From Candidatus Scatonaster coprocaballi (lineage in GTDB: Bacteria; Bacillota; Clostridia; Saccharofermentanales; Saccharofermentanaceae), in NCBI GenBank assembly GCA_018064475.1, contig JAGHVD010000064.1, forward strand, positions 1-64,000: 64,000 bases of DNA. The letters run 5' to 3'. This document shows positions 50,433 through 60,050 of this stretch, piece by piece. The notes under the pieces are model-generated. The model was given only the letters and a program-made list of their open reading frames with translations. It was not told the origin of the DNA and made no database searches. The position numbers were made by a program, and so were the translations under genes. Within the stretch, counting starts at the first letter, position 1. Every line of letters starts with the position of its first letter.

Positions 50433-51473
50433 ATGCCAGAAATCATGGCCAATACCAATCACGGAAAACATCCGATTCTGATCCGCACCGGTGCGATTGC
50501 ACAGCTGGGCGAGGTTGCAGCACGTACCGTCCGTACGCACAAAGCGTTCATCGTGACCGATTCCATTGTGGAAGGTCTCTATCTTCAGACGGCGAAGGAC
50601 GCACTGGCGAAAGCTGATTTCGAGGTGGCTTCGTATACCATCCCGAGCGGCGAGTCCAGCAAGTGCGAGAAATATCTCTTTGAAATCTACCAGGCTTTGC
50701 ACGATTTCGGTATGACACGTTCCGATCTTGTGATCGCGCTGGGTGGCGGCGTCGTCGGTGACTTGACCGGTTTTGCCGCGGCGACCTATATGCGTGGCTG
50801 TCACCTGATGCAGGTACCGACCACCCTTCTTGCTCAGGTCGACTCCGCTATCGGCGGAAAGACCGGTATTGATATGCCATTTGGCAAGAACCTGGTAGGC
50901 GCTTTCTATCAGCCGAACGCAGTGGTGATCGATCCGGGTCTTCTGAAGTCCCTGTCCCGTTCCCGTATGGCAGAAGGCATGGCAGAAGTCATCAAGTACG
51001 GATGCATCCGTGATGCGATGCTCTTCGAGGCGATTGAGAAAGGCCAGGCGGACATGGAGTGGATGTTGGAGCGTTGCGTACGCATCAAGACCACTGTGGT
51101 ACAGAACGACGAGTATGACACAGGAGAGAGAATGCTCCTGAATTTCGGTCACACCTACGGACATGCTATTGAGAAGGTGTCCGGATACACGAAGTATACA
51201 CACGGTGAAGCCGTGGCGATCGGTATGCTGAAGGCTTGCGAGATCGGCCAGAAATTGGGCGTGACACCGGACGGAACGAAGGAAAGAATTCAGGCGGTTC
51301 TGGAGAAATGGCATCTGCCGACCACTACCGATCTGCCGATGGAAGAATTGTATCAGACGATGTTGTCGGATAAGAAGAAGCTCAACGGCAAGGTGTATTT
51401 TGTCGTACTGAAGGAAATCGGCGATGCGAAGACCTGTCCGCTTTCTGAACAGGAGCTGAAGGATCTGCTCTGA
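50433..51473 (+). CDS. aroB: 3-dehydroquinate synthase
   Basis: 346 residues, normal length. It converts DAHP to 3-dehydroquinate using NAD and a metal ion. Marks are IALGGGVVGDLTGFAAATYM, QVPTTLLAQVDSAIGGKTGI, KNLVGAFYQP, the metal histidines in LNFGHTYGHAIE and HGEAVAIGM. The start follows ATGGAGGTGATCGT. It lies 44 bp after the fusion gene. Confidence 0.95.
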   Translation: MPEIMANTNHGKHPILIRTGAIAQLGEVAARTVRTHKAFIVTDSIVEGLYLQTAKDALAKADFEVASYTIPSGESSKCEKYLFEIYQALHDFGMTRSDLVIALGGGVVGDLTGFAAATYMRGCHLMQVPTTLLAQVDSAIGGKTGIDMPFGKNLVGAFYQPNAVVIDPGLLKSLSRSRMAEGMAEVIKYGCIRDAMLFEAIEKGQADMEWMLERCVRIKTTVVQNDEYDTGERMLLNFGHTYGHAIEKVSGYTKYTHGEAVAIGMLKACEIGQKLGVTPDGTKERIQAVLEKWHLPTTTDLPMEELYQTMLSDKKKLNGKVYFVVLKEIGDAKTCPLSEQELKDLL

Positions 51474-51513
51474 TATTTCAAAGTGAGAAAGAACGACAGC
51501 AGAAGGTGAACAA

Positions 51514-52830
51514 TTGGAACAATCATCGCTAACACAGAATATTCAAGACTGCTTTGCGGCGGGCAAACTTGGCATTGAGCCAGGCTCGCTTTCTGGTACC
51601 GTTCGGGTACCGCAATCCAAGAGCATGGCCCACCGGGCATTGATCATGGCATTCCTTAGCGGGGATCTCTCCCTTGCGCGTATCGATGCCTGCAATGTGT
51701 CGGACGATATCGCCGCCACGCGTGCAGCGCTGGAACAACTCCAAGCGGTGATGAACCGATCTGTATCGGAAGAGGCAGAACCTGTGATCATTGACTGTAA
51801 GGAGTCAGGTTCTACATTGAGATTTCTGATTCCGCTTGTGGCGGTCCTAGGCATACCGACACGGTTTATCGGGCGCGGCCGTCTGCCGAGACGCCCGATT
51901 CGTGAGTATGAACAGGTGTTTGCCGGAAGCGGTGCGCAGATGATCTATCTGGACGAGACAGGTCTTTCCCTCCCGCTGGAAATCCGTGGAAAAATGACTT
52001 GCGGAGATTATGAACTTCCGGGTAACGTGAGTTCGCAGTATATTTCGGGGCTTCTGATGGCATTGTCTGCAGCGGAAGGACCTTCTACGCTACGATTGAC
52101 GACGGTCCTGGAATCGAAACCTTATGTGGATATGACCTGCCAGGTGATGGAGGAATTTGGTGTCCAGGTGGAATCAATTGAAGCCGGGTACACATTACCA
52201 GGAGGCGGGAAGCCACACCGCGAAGCGGGTGCTTTTGCCGTGGAAAGAGATTACTCTCAGGCGGCATTCTGGCTGGTCGCGAATTATCTGGGCGCCGACA
52301 TTGTCTTGGAGGATCTCCCAGAGGGAACGCGCCAGGGCGACCGCGCGATCGTGAAGCTTCTTGAAGGACTTCGGGCTACCGAAGAACAGGCGGACGAAAC
52401 AGGCGAACGTGCGGTCTTTGAGATGGATGCGCGGGACGTCCCGGACCTCGTGCCGGTCTTTGCAGTGGCTGCTTCTGCGACGGGATGTGAGACCCGGATC
52501 ATTCACGGTGAAAGACTGCGGCTCAAAGAGTCCGACCGCATCGCCTCGACGGCTGATCTGCTGTCTGCACTGGGTGCGGATGTGACGATTACGGCGGACG
52601 GACTTCAGATCCGCGGACGCAGCATAAGAAAAGAGAAGAAAGTTTTCCAAGGCGGAAGCGTAAATAGTTACGCAGATCACCGCCTGGTCATGGCGGCGGC
52701 CATCGCCGCATTGGGCGCAGAGGGACCGATCTGGATTTCGGCTCCGGGCGCTGTGGAGAAATCCTACCCGGGATTTTTCGAAGAGTATTGCAATCTTGGA
52801 GGAGAAATATATGGGATCAACGTGGGGTAA
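51514..52830 (+). CDS. aroA: EPSP synthase (3-phosphoshikimate 1-carboxyvinyltransferase)
   Basis: 438 residues beginning at TTG behind AAGGTGAACAA. It condenses shikimate-3-phosphate with PEP. Marks are VRVPQSKSMAHRALIMAFL, KESGSTLRFLIPL (the PEP/glyphosate loop), LPGNVSSQYISGLLMA, LKESDRIAS and SYADHRLVMA. The N-terminal 25 residues before the first family strand are longer than usual, so a later start cannot be excluded. It overlaps aroC by 20 bp. Confidence 0.94.
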   Translation: MEQSSLTQNIQDCFAAGKLGIEPGSLSGTVRVPQSKSMAHRALIMAFLSGDLSLARIDACNVSDDIAATRAALEQLQAVMNRSVSEEAEPVIIDCKESGSTLRFLIPLVAVLGIPTRFIGRGRLPRRPIREYEQVFAGSGAQMIYLDETGLSLPLEIRGKMTCGDYELPGNVSSQYISGLLMALSAAEGPSTLRLTTVLESKPYVDMTCQVMEEFGVQVESIEAGYTLPGGGKPHREAGAFAVERDYSQAAFWLVANYLGADIVLEDLPEGTRQGDRAIVKLLEGLRATEEQADETGERAVFEMDARDVPDLVPVFAVAASATGCETRIIHGERLRLKESDRIASTADLLSALGADVTITADGLQIRGRSIRKEKKVFQGGSVNSYADHRLVMAAAIAALGAEGPIWISAPGAVEKSYPGFFEEYCNLGGEIYGINVG

Positions 52831-53896
52831 CCGCTTGAGAATCAGCGTGTACGGAGAGTCGCACGGACCTGCGATCGGTGTGCTGATCGATGGGCTTCCG
52901 GCCGGCATCGCAATCGATGAGGACCGAATCATCAAGGAGATGAAGCGCCGTGCACCGGGCAGTCAGGCAGGCTCGACGAGCCGCAAGGAGCCGGATCTTC
53001 CGACCGTGTTATCCGGACTTTTCAATGGTAAAACCACCGGCACGCCGTTGGCCGTGGAGATCCTGAACACGAATCAGCATTCTTCTGACTACGATGGATT
53101 TACCGTGACGCCGCGTCCGGGACATGCGGATTATGCGGCACGTCTTCGCTATAAGATGAATAACGATCCCCGTGGAAGCGGACATTTCTCCGGACGTCTG
53201 ACCGCACCGGTCCTGTTTGCCGGCGCGATTGCCAAGCAGGTACTCCGTGCGTGCTGTGGCGCAGAAGTGTATGGGCATATTATTCAGATCGGCCGAGTGA
53301 CCGGCACGAGTTGGGATGAAGTGGAGACACCGGTGATCCCGAAGGAGGGTGCTTTTGCCTACGAGAATACATCGGTGGCGGCACGTATGGAGGCTGAGAT
53401 TGAAGCGGCGCGTGCCGATCAGGATTCAGTCGGCGGTGTGGTCGAGGTGATGGGAAATGGATTCCCAGGCGGCATTGGCTCCCCGATGTGGGACACGGTC
53501 GAGAGTGCTTTTGCCCAGCTGATGTTTGGCGTTCCGGCGGTCAAAGGTGTTTCCTTCGGAAGTGGTTTTGCCGTCGCTTCGAGAAGAGGATCGCAGAACA
53601 ATGACCATCTGGCTTTCCAGGATGGAAAACTGCGCATGACCACCAATCACGGAGGCGGATTCGAGGGCGGTATCAGTAACGGTATGCCGATCTTGGCTCA
53701 GGTGGCCTTCAAGCCGACACCGTCAATCGGTAAGGAACAGGATACGGTCAACTTAGAGACGAAAGAGAATGTTAAGATCGAGATTCAAGGCCGACACGAC
53801 GCGTGCATCGTTCCGCGTGCGTTGCCGGTGGCCGAGGCATGTCTGGCACTTGCGATGCTGGACGCGTATCTGGGAAAAGGAGGAAATCACGCATGA
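52811..53896 (+). CDS. aroC: Chorismate synthase
   Basis: 361 residues, an FMN-dependent enzyme that makes chorismate from EPSP. Marks are SVYGESHGPAIGVLIDG, RRAPGS, RPGHADYAARLRY, RGSGHFSGR, GSQNNDHLAF and RHDACIVPRALPVAEA. The start follows GGAGGAGAAATAT, inside the end of aroA. Confidence 0.96.
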   Translation: MGSTWGNRLRISVYGESHGPAIGVLIDGLPAGIAIDEDRIIKEMKRRAPGSQAGSTSRKEPDLPTVLSGLFNGKTTGTPLAVEILNTNQHSSDYDGFTVTPRPGHADYAARLRYKMNNDPRGSGHFSGRLTAPVLFAGAIAKQVLRACCGAEVYGHIIQIGRVTGTSWDEVETPVIPKEGAFAYENTSVAARMEAEIEAARADQDSVGGVVEVMGNGFPGGIGSPMWDTVESAFAQLMFGVPAVKGVSFGSGFAVASRRGSQNNDHLAFQDGKLRMTTNHGGGFEGGISNGMPILAQVAFKPTPSIGKEQDTVNLETKENVKIEIQGRHDACIVPRALPVAEACLALAMLDAYLGKGGNHA

Positions 53897-54627
53897 AGAC
53901 GATCCTGATTATGAATGGACCTAATTTGTCGATGCTGGGAAAACGTGATCCGAAGCATTATGGAAGCGGCACGCTCCAAGACTTGGAACAGGCCTGCATC
54001 TGTAAGGGAATCGAATTAGGTGTCGAGGTACAGTGCTTCCAGTCTGAATCCGAATCTGCCATTGTTTCAAAACTTCATAGATCCATGGGCAAGATCGGCG
54101 GTATCGTCTTAAATGCCGGCGCATATACCCACTATAGTATTGCGATTCGCGACGCCATTGAGCTGATCCATATTCCAGTCATGGAAGTCCACTTGTCGGA
54201 TATTCATAATCGAGAATCTTTCCGCAATCAATCCGTCATTGAGGCGGTCTGCGCCCGTCAGTACTGTGGCATGGGCGTGAAGGGATACCTTCTGGCTATG
54301 GAGGATCTAGTGAAAGAATACTTCAAAGAAGATGCCGATACCGTCGCTGCGCCAGCCGATGAGCTCTCGGTGGAAAGAGCAGCGATCGACGAGATCGACA
54401 GACAGATGATAAGACTCTTTGAACAGCGAATGAAGCATGCGGACAGAATTGCCCGCATCAAGGCAAAGTCCGGTACGGCGATCCTGGCGACGAATCGCGA
54501 ACAGGAGATCCTCGAGAAAGCAGGAGGATCCGTTGATGAAGAATATGCGGAATATGCACGACAGTGGATGCAGGAGACCATGCGCCTCTCTCGAGAGAGA
54601 CAGAGCGAAGTCAATACAAAGGAGTGA
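53893..54627 (+). CDS. aroQ: Type II 3-dehydroquinase - chorismate mutase fusion
   Basis: 244 residues in two domains. Residues 1-148 are a type II dehydroquinase: IMNGPNLSMLGKRDPKHYG (Tyr 23), NAGAYTHYSIAIRDAI (usual NPGAYTHTS) and EVHLSDIHNRESFR (catalytic His 100). Residues 158-244 are an AroQ-class chorismate mutase: AIDEIDRQMIRLFEQRMKHA, RIKAKSG and NREQEILE. The enzymes act at steps 3 and 8 of the route, so they do not pass an intermediate directly. The linker is rich in Ala/Asp/Glu. The start overlaps the aroC stop (ATGA). Confidence 0.9.
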   Translation: MKTILIMNGPNLSMLGKRDPKHYGSGTLQDLEQACICKGIELGVEVQCFQSESESAIVSKLHRSMGKIGGIVLNAGAYTHYSIAIRDAIELIHIPVMEVHLSDIHNRESFRNQSVIEAVCARQYCGMGVKGYLLAMEDLVKEYFKEDADTVAAPADELSVERAAIDEIDRQMIRLFEQRMKHADRIARIKAKSGTAILATNREQEILEKAGGSVDEEYAEYARQWMQETMRLSRERQSEVNTKE

Positions 54628-54634
54628 ACACGAT

Positions 54635-56998
54635 ATGGGCAAGCACGTTTGGAAGTATTTTACGAGCGTCCTGCTCGTACTGATGTTGATCTTTACACCA
54701 TTTGGCATGTTACATGCGGCAGATGGCGTGAGTGCAGATGTGAGTATCAATAGTGGAAATGTGAACGTAGTTTCAATTACGAACAATAGTGATCAGAAAG
54801 TCATCGGGTGGACAATAACGATCAAAGGTGTTCCTGCTGGTGCGACCCTTGGAAGTACATGGTGTGCAAATGTTTCACTCAATGGAGATACATTGACCAT
54901 TAAGTCTTCTTCTGAAAACGCTTGGAACAATGTAATCGAAGCAAAAAGTACAAACACTAATATTAGTGCCGGATGTTACCTATCTGGTGCAGAGGACTGG
55001 CAGAATTGGCAGGTTAGCATTTCACCTGTTTTTGAAAAAACAGAACCGAAACCGACGCCTACGCCTGTGCCAACACCGGCGCCAACTGCAACACCGGCGC
55101 CAACTGCAACACCGGCTCCGACTGCGACGCCAACACCGGCACCTGCCAATACGCCAACACCGGTGCCGACCAAGGCTCCAAATGAGACCCCGACACCTGT
55201 GCCGACAGCTACGCCAACAACGACGCCTACCCAGTCGTCGACGACAGCCAATACATCGGAAACCACGACACTGGAACCAACTTCTTCCACAACGGAAGGG
55301 ATCGTGGAACCGGTCAATGGGGACGACTGGCTGACTACGGATGGCAATAAGATCGTAGATATGAATGGTACACAGGTATGGCTGACCGGTATCAACTGGT
55401 TCGGCTATAACACGGGGACGAATATCTTCGATGGTTGCTGGAACTGCAACATGGAAAGTGCGATCAAGGCGATTGCAGATCACGGGTTCAATCTACTGCG
55501 TATTCCAATCTCCGCAGAACTTCTTCTGAATTGGAAGAATGGTGTGTATCCGGATGCAAATTTCAATCAGGCTTCGAACCCGGAACTTGTAGGGAAGAAC
55601 AGCTTGCAGATCTTTGACTATGCGATTTCTCTTTGTAGAAAGTATGGTCTGAAGGTCATGCTGGATATTCATAGTGCGAATACAGATGCGGCCGGACACA
55701 ATGCGAATCTGTGGTATACGGACAAAGTCTCTTCCTCCGACTACTTGGATGCAATTGCATATCTGGCCGACCGCTATAAAGATAACGATACGGTCATCGC
55801 CTACGATCTGAAGAACGAACCTCATGGAAAACCAGGCGAGGAGAAAGCGATTTGGAATGATTCCGAGGCGGAGAATAACTGGAAGTATGTGGCACAGAAG
55901 GCCGGAAATATTGTGCTAGACAGTAATCCACATGCTTTGATCGTCATCGAAGGAATCGAGATCTACCCGAAGGATATTGCTGCGAACGGTGATTTTTCCA
56001 GCGGGGAGAGCGACGATTACTACTTCAACTGGTGGGGCGCCAACTTACGTGGCGTGAAGGATTATCCGATTGATTTCGGTTCGGAAGAGCGAAATCGTCA
56101 GATCGTCTATTCGCCACATGACTATGGTCCGGCTGTCTTCCAACAACCGTGGTTCCAGGGTGAATACACCTATGAATCGCTGAAAGAAGACTGCTGGAAT
56201 GACAACTGGCTTTATATTCACGAAGAGAATATTGCCCCCATCCTGATTGGTGAATGGGGCGGATTCATGACCGAACCGAATCTGACCTGGATGACAGATC
56301 TGCGTCAGTTGATCGGTGAACAGCACCTGAATTTCACGTTCTGGTGCTTCAATGCCAACTCGGGGGACACCGGTGGATTGGTACTCGACGATTTTACGAC
56401 TTGGGATGAAGAGAAGTACGCATTCGTGAATGAAGTGCTCTGGCAGGACGAAGGAAAATTTGTCGGACTGGATCACAAGGTGCCGCTCGGCGACTATGGA
56501 ATGGCGTTATCCGAGTACACGGGTACCATTCAGAATGCCGTGACGGAAGTTCCGGAAACCTCTGCGACAACGGAGACGACCACCGTCCCATCGGAGACGG
56601 TTGCACCTTCTGAAACTTCAACACCGACGCCGGTGCCAGTCGCTGCGACGACTGCAAAGAAGAAGGGAATCTCGTTCTGGACAGTCGTGAAATATATCCT
56701 TCTGGCCTTGCTGGTCCTGGTGATTGCAGGTGGTGTTTTCCTCTTCTTCAAACGTCCGAGAACATGGAACCAGATCATCGACAAGTTCTATCTGCCTGAG
56801 AAGCTCAAGCGCGTGATTCCAGGTGAGATCTGGTCAGAAAATGTAGAAGCCAGACGCTTCCGCTTTGATGATGAGACCATCAGCAAGAACAATGAATTTG
56901 CCGGCCGTTATCGCCCTGTCGCAAAGCCGAACGCCAATACTAATCCTACAAAGAAAGCAGAATCCGTAGATCCGAATGAACCAGACAACAAGAAATAA
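54635..56998 (+). CDS. Membrane-anchored GH5 endoglucanase with CBM and cytoplasmic tail
   Basis: 787 residues. Signal peptide 1-29; a CBM2-like beta domain (30-137); a PT/PA-rich linker (138-220) with near-perfect PAPTAT repeats; a GH5 catalytic domain (about 227-590, subfamily GH5_1-like: GINWFGYNT, LRIPIS, DLKNEPHG with acid/base Glu 395, YSPHDYG, GEWGG with nucleophile Glu 540). A second Thr/Pro linker is followed by a transmembrane helix (about 682-706) and an 80-residue basic tail that would be cytoplasmic. It should hydrolyse beta-1,4-glucan at the cell surface. It has no dockerin or LPXTG. Start: AAGGAG lies 11 bp upstream. Confidence 0.92.
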   Translation: MGKHVWKYFTSVLLVLMLIFTPFGMLHAADGVSADVSINSGNVNVVSITNNSDQKVIGWTITIKGVPAGATLGSTWCANVSLNGDTLTIKSSSENAWNNVIEAKSTNTNISAGCYLSGAEDWQNWQVSISPVFEKTEPKPTPTPVPTPAPTATPAPTATPAPTATPTPAPANTPTPVPTKAPNETPTPVPTATPTTTPTQSSTTANTSETTTLEPTSSTTEGIVEPVNGDDWLTTDGNKIVDMNGTQVWLTGINWFGYNTGTNIFDGCWNCNMESAIKAIADHGFNLLRIPISAELLLNWKNGVYPDANFNQASNPELVGKNSLQIFDYAISLCRKYGLKVMLDIHSANTDAAGHNANLWYTDKVSSSDYLDAIAYLADRYKDNDTVIAYDLKNEPHGKPGEEKAIWNDSEAENNWKYVAQKAGNIVLDSNPHALIVIEGIEIYPKDIAANGDFSSGESDDYYFNWWGANLRGVKDYPIDFGSEERNRQIVYSPHDYGPAVFQQPWFQGEYTYESLKEDCWNDNWLYIHEENIAPILIGEWGGFMTEPNLTWMTDLRQLIGEQHLNFTFWCFNANSGDTGGLVLDDFTTWDEEKYAFVNEVLWQDEGKFVGLDHKVPLGDYGMALSEYTGTIQNAVTEVPETSATTETTTVPSETVAPSETSTPTPVPVAATTAKKKGISFWTVVKYILLALLVLVIAGGVFLFFKRPRTWNQIIDKFYLPEKLKRVIPGEIWSENVEARRFRFDDETISKNNEFAGRYRPVAKPNANTNPTKKAESVDPNEPDNKK

Positions 56999-57866
56999 GT
57001 GCCATCGCACTAGGCTGAAGAATCATCCGTGGATGGTAGCACTATTCTTCGTGCTTGGACTTGCTATCCATCCTTTCTGTATCGAATGGAGTGAACATTT
57101 CCTTTCACCGGCCCAGGAGGTATTTCTTCTTCTGACATCCGGACTTCTGACGCTCTTTATGTTCCTTCTGGCGAAGAGCCATTATCTCTGCTCTTTGCTC
57201 CAGGCAGGCGGACTACTCAGTAATGTAGTGGTGTATATTATTGACCATTCTGAACTGGGGTGGGACAGACTGCTCAAGAAACCAGACTATGAGTGGTGTT
57301 TCCGCATTATTCTGATGTGGTGCAGTGGCGTGGCCATCACGATGCTGATCCGCCTTTTTGCCAAGCATAAATGGAATGCACCGCATATTCGCAGGAGTTT
57401 CCGTAAGGGATTCATGTGCTCGAGTATTGTATTCTCGATCCTGTATATCATTCTTCTGCTTGCACTATTTATCTTCCAGCGGACGCCGACGGAGAAGGCA
57501 AGAAGCCTGAATCTGATCCCGTTTCACGGTGCTTTTTCCTTATATTGGCCTCATATCAAGGCCGGACGATTCCAGGACGGGATATTCGTTCAGTTCTTCG
57601 GAAATCTTCTGATCTTCACGCCACTTGGATTCTACCTTGGTCTGTGGTGGCGGAGAAGAAAGCATAAATGGGTGATGTTCCTGCTTCCGGTCCTGCTTTC
57701 CGGCACCATTGAAGCATGTCAGTATCTCTTCCACACGGGTGAGAGTGACATTGATGACCTTTGGATGAACGTAATAGGTTTTCTACTTGGCGTACTGATG
57801 GTGAAGGTGATGGATGCCATCCGAAGTGCAGTGACGAAGGGCAAAGAAAAGACGATCTTCTCATGA
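56976..57866 (+). CDS. VanZ-family membrane protein
   Basis: 296 residues with about seven helices. The C-terminal half is a VanZ-like domain: LNLIPFHGAF, FFGNLLIFTPLGFYLG and the conserved SGTIEACQYLF then GESDIDDLWMNVIGFLLG. VanZ domains are linked to teicoplanin resistance in one operon, but in most genomes the function is unknown. The first 140 residues are a family-variable membrane part. It overlaps the cellulase gene by 23 bp, with a weak ribosome site. Confidence 0.85.
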   Translation: MNQTTRNKCHRTRLKNHPWMVALFFVLGLAIHPFCIEWSEHFLSPAQEVFLLLTSGLLTLFMFLLAKSHYLCSLLQAGGLLSNVVVYIIDHSELGWDRLLKKPDYEWCFRIILMWCSGVAITMLIRLFAKHKWNAPHIRRSFRKGFMCSSIVFSILYIILLLALFIFQRTPTEKARSLNLIPFHGAFSLYWPHIKAGRFQDGIFVQFFGNLLIFTPLGFYLGLWWRRRKHKWVMFLLPVLLSGTIEACQYLFHTGESDIDDLWMNVIGFLLGVLMVKVMDAIRSAVTKGKEKTIFS

Positions 57867-57875
57867 AGACCGTCT
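57846..57875 (-). terminator. Terminator of the short-chain dehydrogenase gene
   Basis: On the minus strand AGACGGTCTTC and GAAGATCGTCT (one mismatch) flank a 4-nt loop, then TTTTCTTT. The hairpin overlaps the end of the VanZ gene. Confidence 0.7.
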
Positions 57876-57883
57876 GGATTCAG

Positions 57884-58696
57884 TTATAGCATTTTACTTT
57901 CAAAGAATAGGATCCAACGCGTCGGGAGGATCTTCGAAGCCAGGTGCAGACATTTCTGACCGAATCCGAAGACCAGCATACTCTTACACTTGCCGGCCGC
58001 ACGAAGTGAGGCGGGAATGAGCTTATCCACAGAGGTTACAAATTTAGCTTTAAATCCGGTAAAAGCAGCGTCCGGGTCGTTCTTGGAGACCTTGATGAAG
58101 TTGGTATCGCAAGGACCGGGACACACACAGGTGACGGAGATATGCTTGGACTTGAGCTCAGCGTGCAGGGCTCGGGAGAAGGAAATGACGAAGGATTTTG
58201 TCGCAGCATAGATGGCAAATCCAGGTTGCGGAAGGAATCCGGCCGAAGAGGCAATGTTAATGATCCTTGGACCTTGTTTCTTCCCGACGGATTCTCCATA
58301 TGAAATCATGTAAGGAAGACAGATCTGCGTAACGGTGGAGAGGGCAGAACAGTTCAGTGAGATGGCCTGTTGCGTGTCGGTCACCTTCTGCTCGGCAAAA
58401 ACACCGTTCTTTCCCATACCCGCGGAGTTGATGAGCAGGCGGATCGTTGGCTTCGTCTCGGAAAGTAGGCCCGCAAATCGCTCAATAGAAGAAGGATCCG
58501 TCAGATCCAGTGGGACGGTACGCACCTTATCCGGTCCGATTTCTGTCTTGATTTTGGAAAGTTTGTCTTCAGATCTTGCAATCAGCCAAATCTCATCGAA
58601 AGGTGCACCTAGCAGCGCATACTGATTGGAAACGAGCTGTCTTGCAAATTCTTCGCCCATACCGGAAGAAGCACCGGTTACGATTGCAATATTCAT
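57884..58696 (-). CDS. Short-chain dehydrogenase/reductase
   Basis: 270 residues, classical SDR. TGASSGMGEEFAR binds NAD(P), LINSAGMG replaces NAG, and the catalytic set is Ser (INIASSAGF), Tyr and Lys (YAATKSFV), with CPGPCDTNF after it. A stretch of hydrophobic residues near the C terminus (about 245-268) suggests membrane association. The substrate is unknown. It is the last gene of a minus-strand series. Confidence 0.88.
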   Translation of the reverse strand: MNIAIVTGASSGMGEEFARQLVSNQYALLGAPFDEIWLIARSEDKLSKIKTEIGPDKVRTVPLDLTDPSSIERFAGLLSETKPTIRLLINSAGMGKNGVFAEQKVTDTQQAISLNCSALSTVTQICLPYMISYGESVGKKQGPRIINIASSAGFLPQPGFAIYAATKSFVISFSRALHAELKSKHISVTCVCPGPCDTNFIKVSKNDPDAAFTGFKAKFVTSVDKLIPASLRAAGKCKSMLVFGFGQKCLHLASKILPTRWILFFESKML

Positions 58697-58725
58697 ACAG
58701 GATCCCCCTATTCGGTCAAGAGGCC

Positions 58726-59919
58726 TCAGGAACCGGAAACCTCTTTGAAATATGCTTCGATCGCATCGCCGAGGGAGACTGCTGTCTGCTGAAGCTTGGT
58801 GTCATCGCCCAAGAAAGCACGATCGGTCGGATCAGACAGGAAACCTGCTTCAAAGAGCACGCCTGAAAGACCTACCTCACGAATGACTGCCCACCCGCTA
58901 CTGTCTACCGGTACATTCATCGGTGAACGCATATCCGGGAACTCCCCAACAAAATAATCATACATCATCTGGGCGAGTTTTGCATTCTGTTCATTATCAC
59001 GTCCGTGATACTCATCACGAATCGGGAAGTCTGGGCTCTGATAATCTGCGGTGTTCATCTGACGCTTCTCATAAGCAATGATGGAATCGTCGGTAACGTA
59101 GTAGGATTCACAACCACGGTGTGCCGCATCGTCGTAGTCTGCGTTCAAGTGAAGGGCGATGAAGATGACGTGATCCATCTCATGTTCCATCTTAAAGAGA
59201 TCCAGAAGATCAGGACCGACACCGGAACCGACCATGATACCCATACCGCCGGAACTTAAGGAGTCATCGTTGATATCAACGCTCTTCTGAAGTTTGCCGC
59301 GAAGCTCCTGTGCACGATCCGAAGAGAAGGGGAGTGTGCCCTCTTTCTCCGCGATATCCAGACAGATCAAGTGAGCCTGGGCAATTCGGTTATAAAGCGA
59401 CACATAATCGTTTGTCTCACGAGTCATGTAGACGGTCGCACCACGGGAACGAAGATCTTCAGCCATGAAATTAGCCATCTTCAGGACAACGGTCTCTTCT
59501 TCGATTTCTGAACTATTGATTGGATAGCCACAACCACGGTCATAACCACCATGGCCTGGATCCAGAATGACATAGTAACCGGTCAGGTCATCAGGAAGTG
59601 TGGTCTCCGTAGGGGTGGTCTCGGTCACAGCGGGTGCCGTAGTATCAGAAGGATCCACGGTCGCGTTTGTGAGAGAAGATAGTACAACTTCCGTTGGGGA
59701 AGCTGTTTTTTTCGAGAAAATGCCCGAGCGACAGAGAAGAAACACGACGCCACCAAGCACGAGCAACATACCAGCTACAAGAATACACTTCGCCAGAAAG
59801 ACTCGACGGGCTATCTCGGATTTAGATCGGGTTGGGCGCTTAGTTTGGGAATAGGTTCGGGTTGGATTGGGTTTGGATGCGCCTCGTTGGGGTACCCGAT
59901 TAGGTTGATTGTTATTCAT
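58726..59919 (-). CDS. N-acetylmuramoyl-L-alanine amidase (Amidase_3), paralogue 1
   Basis: 397 residues. A basic N terminus, one membrane anchor (about 45-70) and a Thr-rich spacer lead to a zinc amidase domain: YYVILDPGHGGYDRG (His), EIEEETVVLKM (Glu), IALHLNAD (His) and LFEAGFLSD (catalytic Glu). The insert carrying YYVTDDSIIAYEKRQM is shared with the neighbouring paralogue. It cuts the amide bond between MurNAc and the stem peptide outside the membrane. The start follows GAGAGGAATGTT. Confidence 0.9.
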   Translation of the reverse strand: MNNNQPNRVPQRGASKPNPTRTYSQTKRPTRSKSEIARRVFLAKCILVAGMLLVLGGVVFLLCRSGIFSKKTASPTEVVLSSLTNATVDPSDTTAPAVTETTPTETTLPDDLTGYYVILDPGHGGYDRGCGYPINSSEIEEETVVLKMANFMAEDLRSRGATVYMTRETNDYVSLYNRIAQAHLICLDIAEKEGTLPFSSDRAQELRGKLQKSVDINDDSLSSGGMGIMVGSGVGPDLLDLFKMEHEMDHVIFIALHLNADYDDAAHRGCESYYVTDDSIIAYEKRQMNTADYQSPDFPIRDEYHGRDNEQNAKLAQMMYDYFVGEFPDMRSPMNVPVDSSGWAVIREVGLSGVLFEAGFLSDPTDRAFLGDDTKLQQTAVSLGDAIEAYFKEVSGS

Positions 59920-60050
59920 AACATTCCTCTCTTTTACGTGTATATTCAGTATAGACTATTAATTAGATTTGTACATGACAAAACACTTATTATCCAGTGA
60001 GAAGATATGCGTGAAAACGAAGAATATTTTGTTGAATTCATGCAATTTTC

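Noticed and set aside
54437-54634. A longer N terminus for the cellulase
   Set aside because: The upstream codons overlap aroQ in another frame; the ATG at 54635 has a ribosome site and begins a proper signal peptide.
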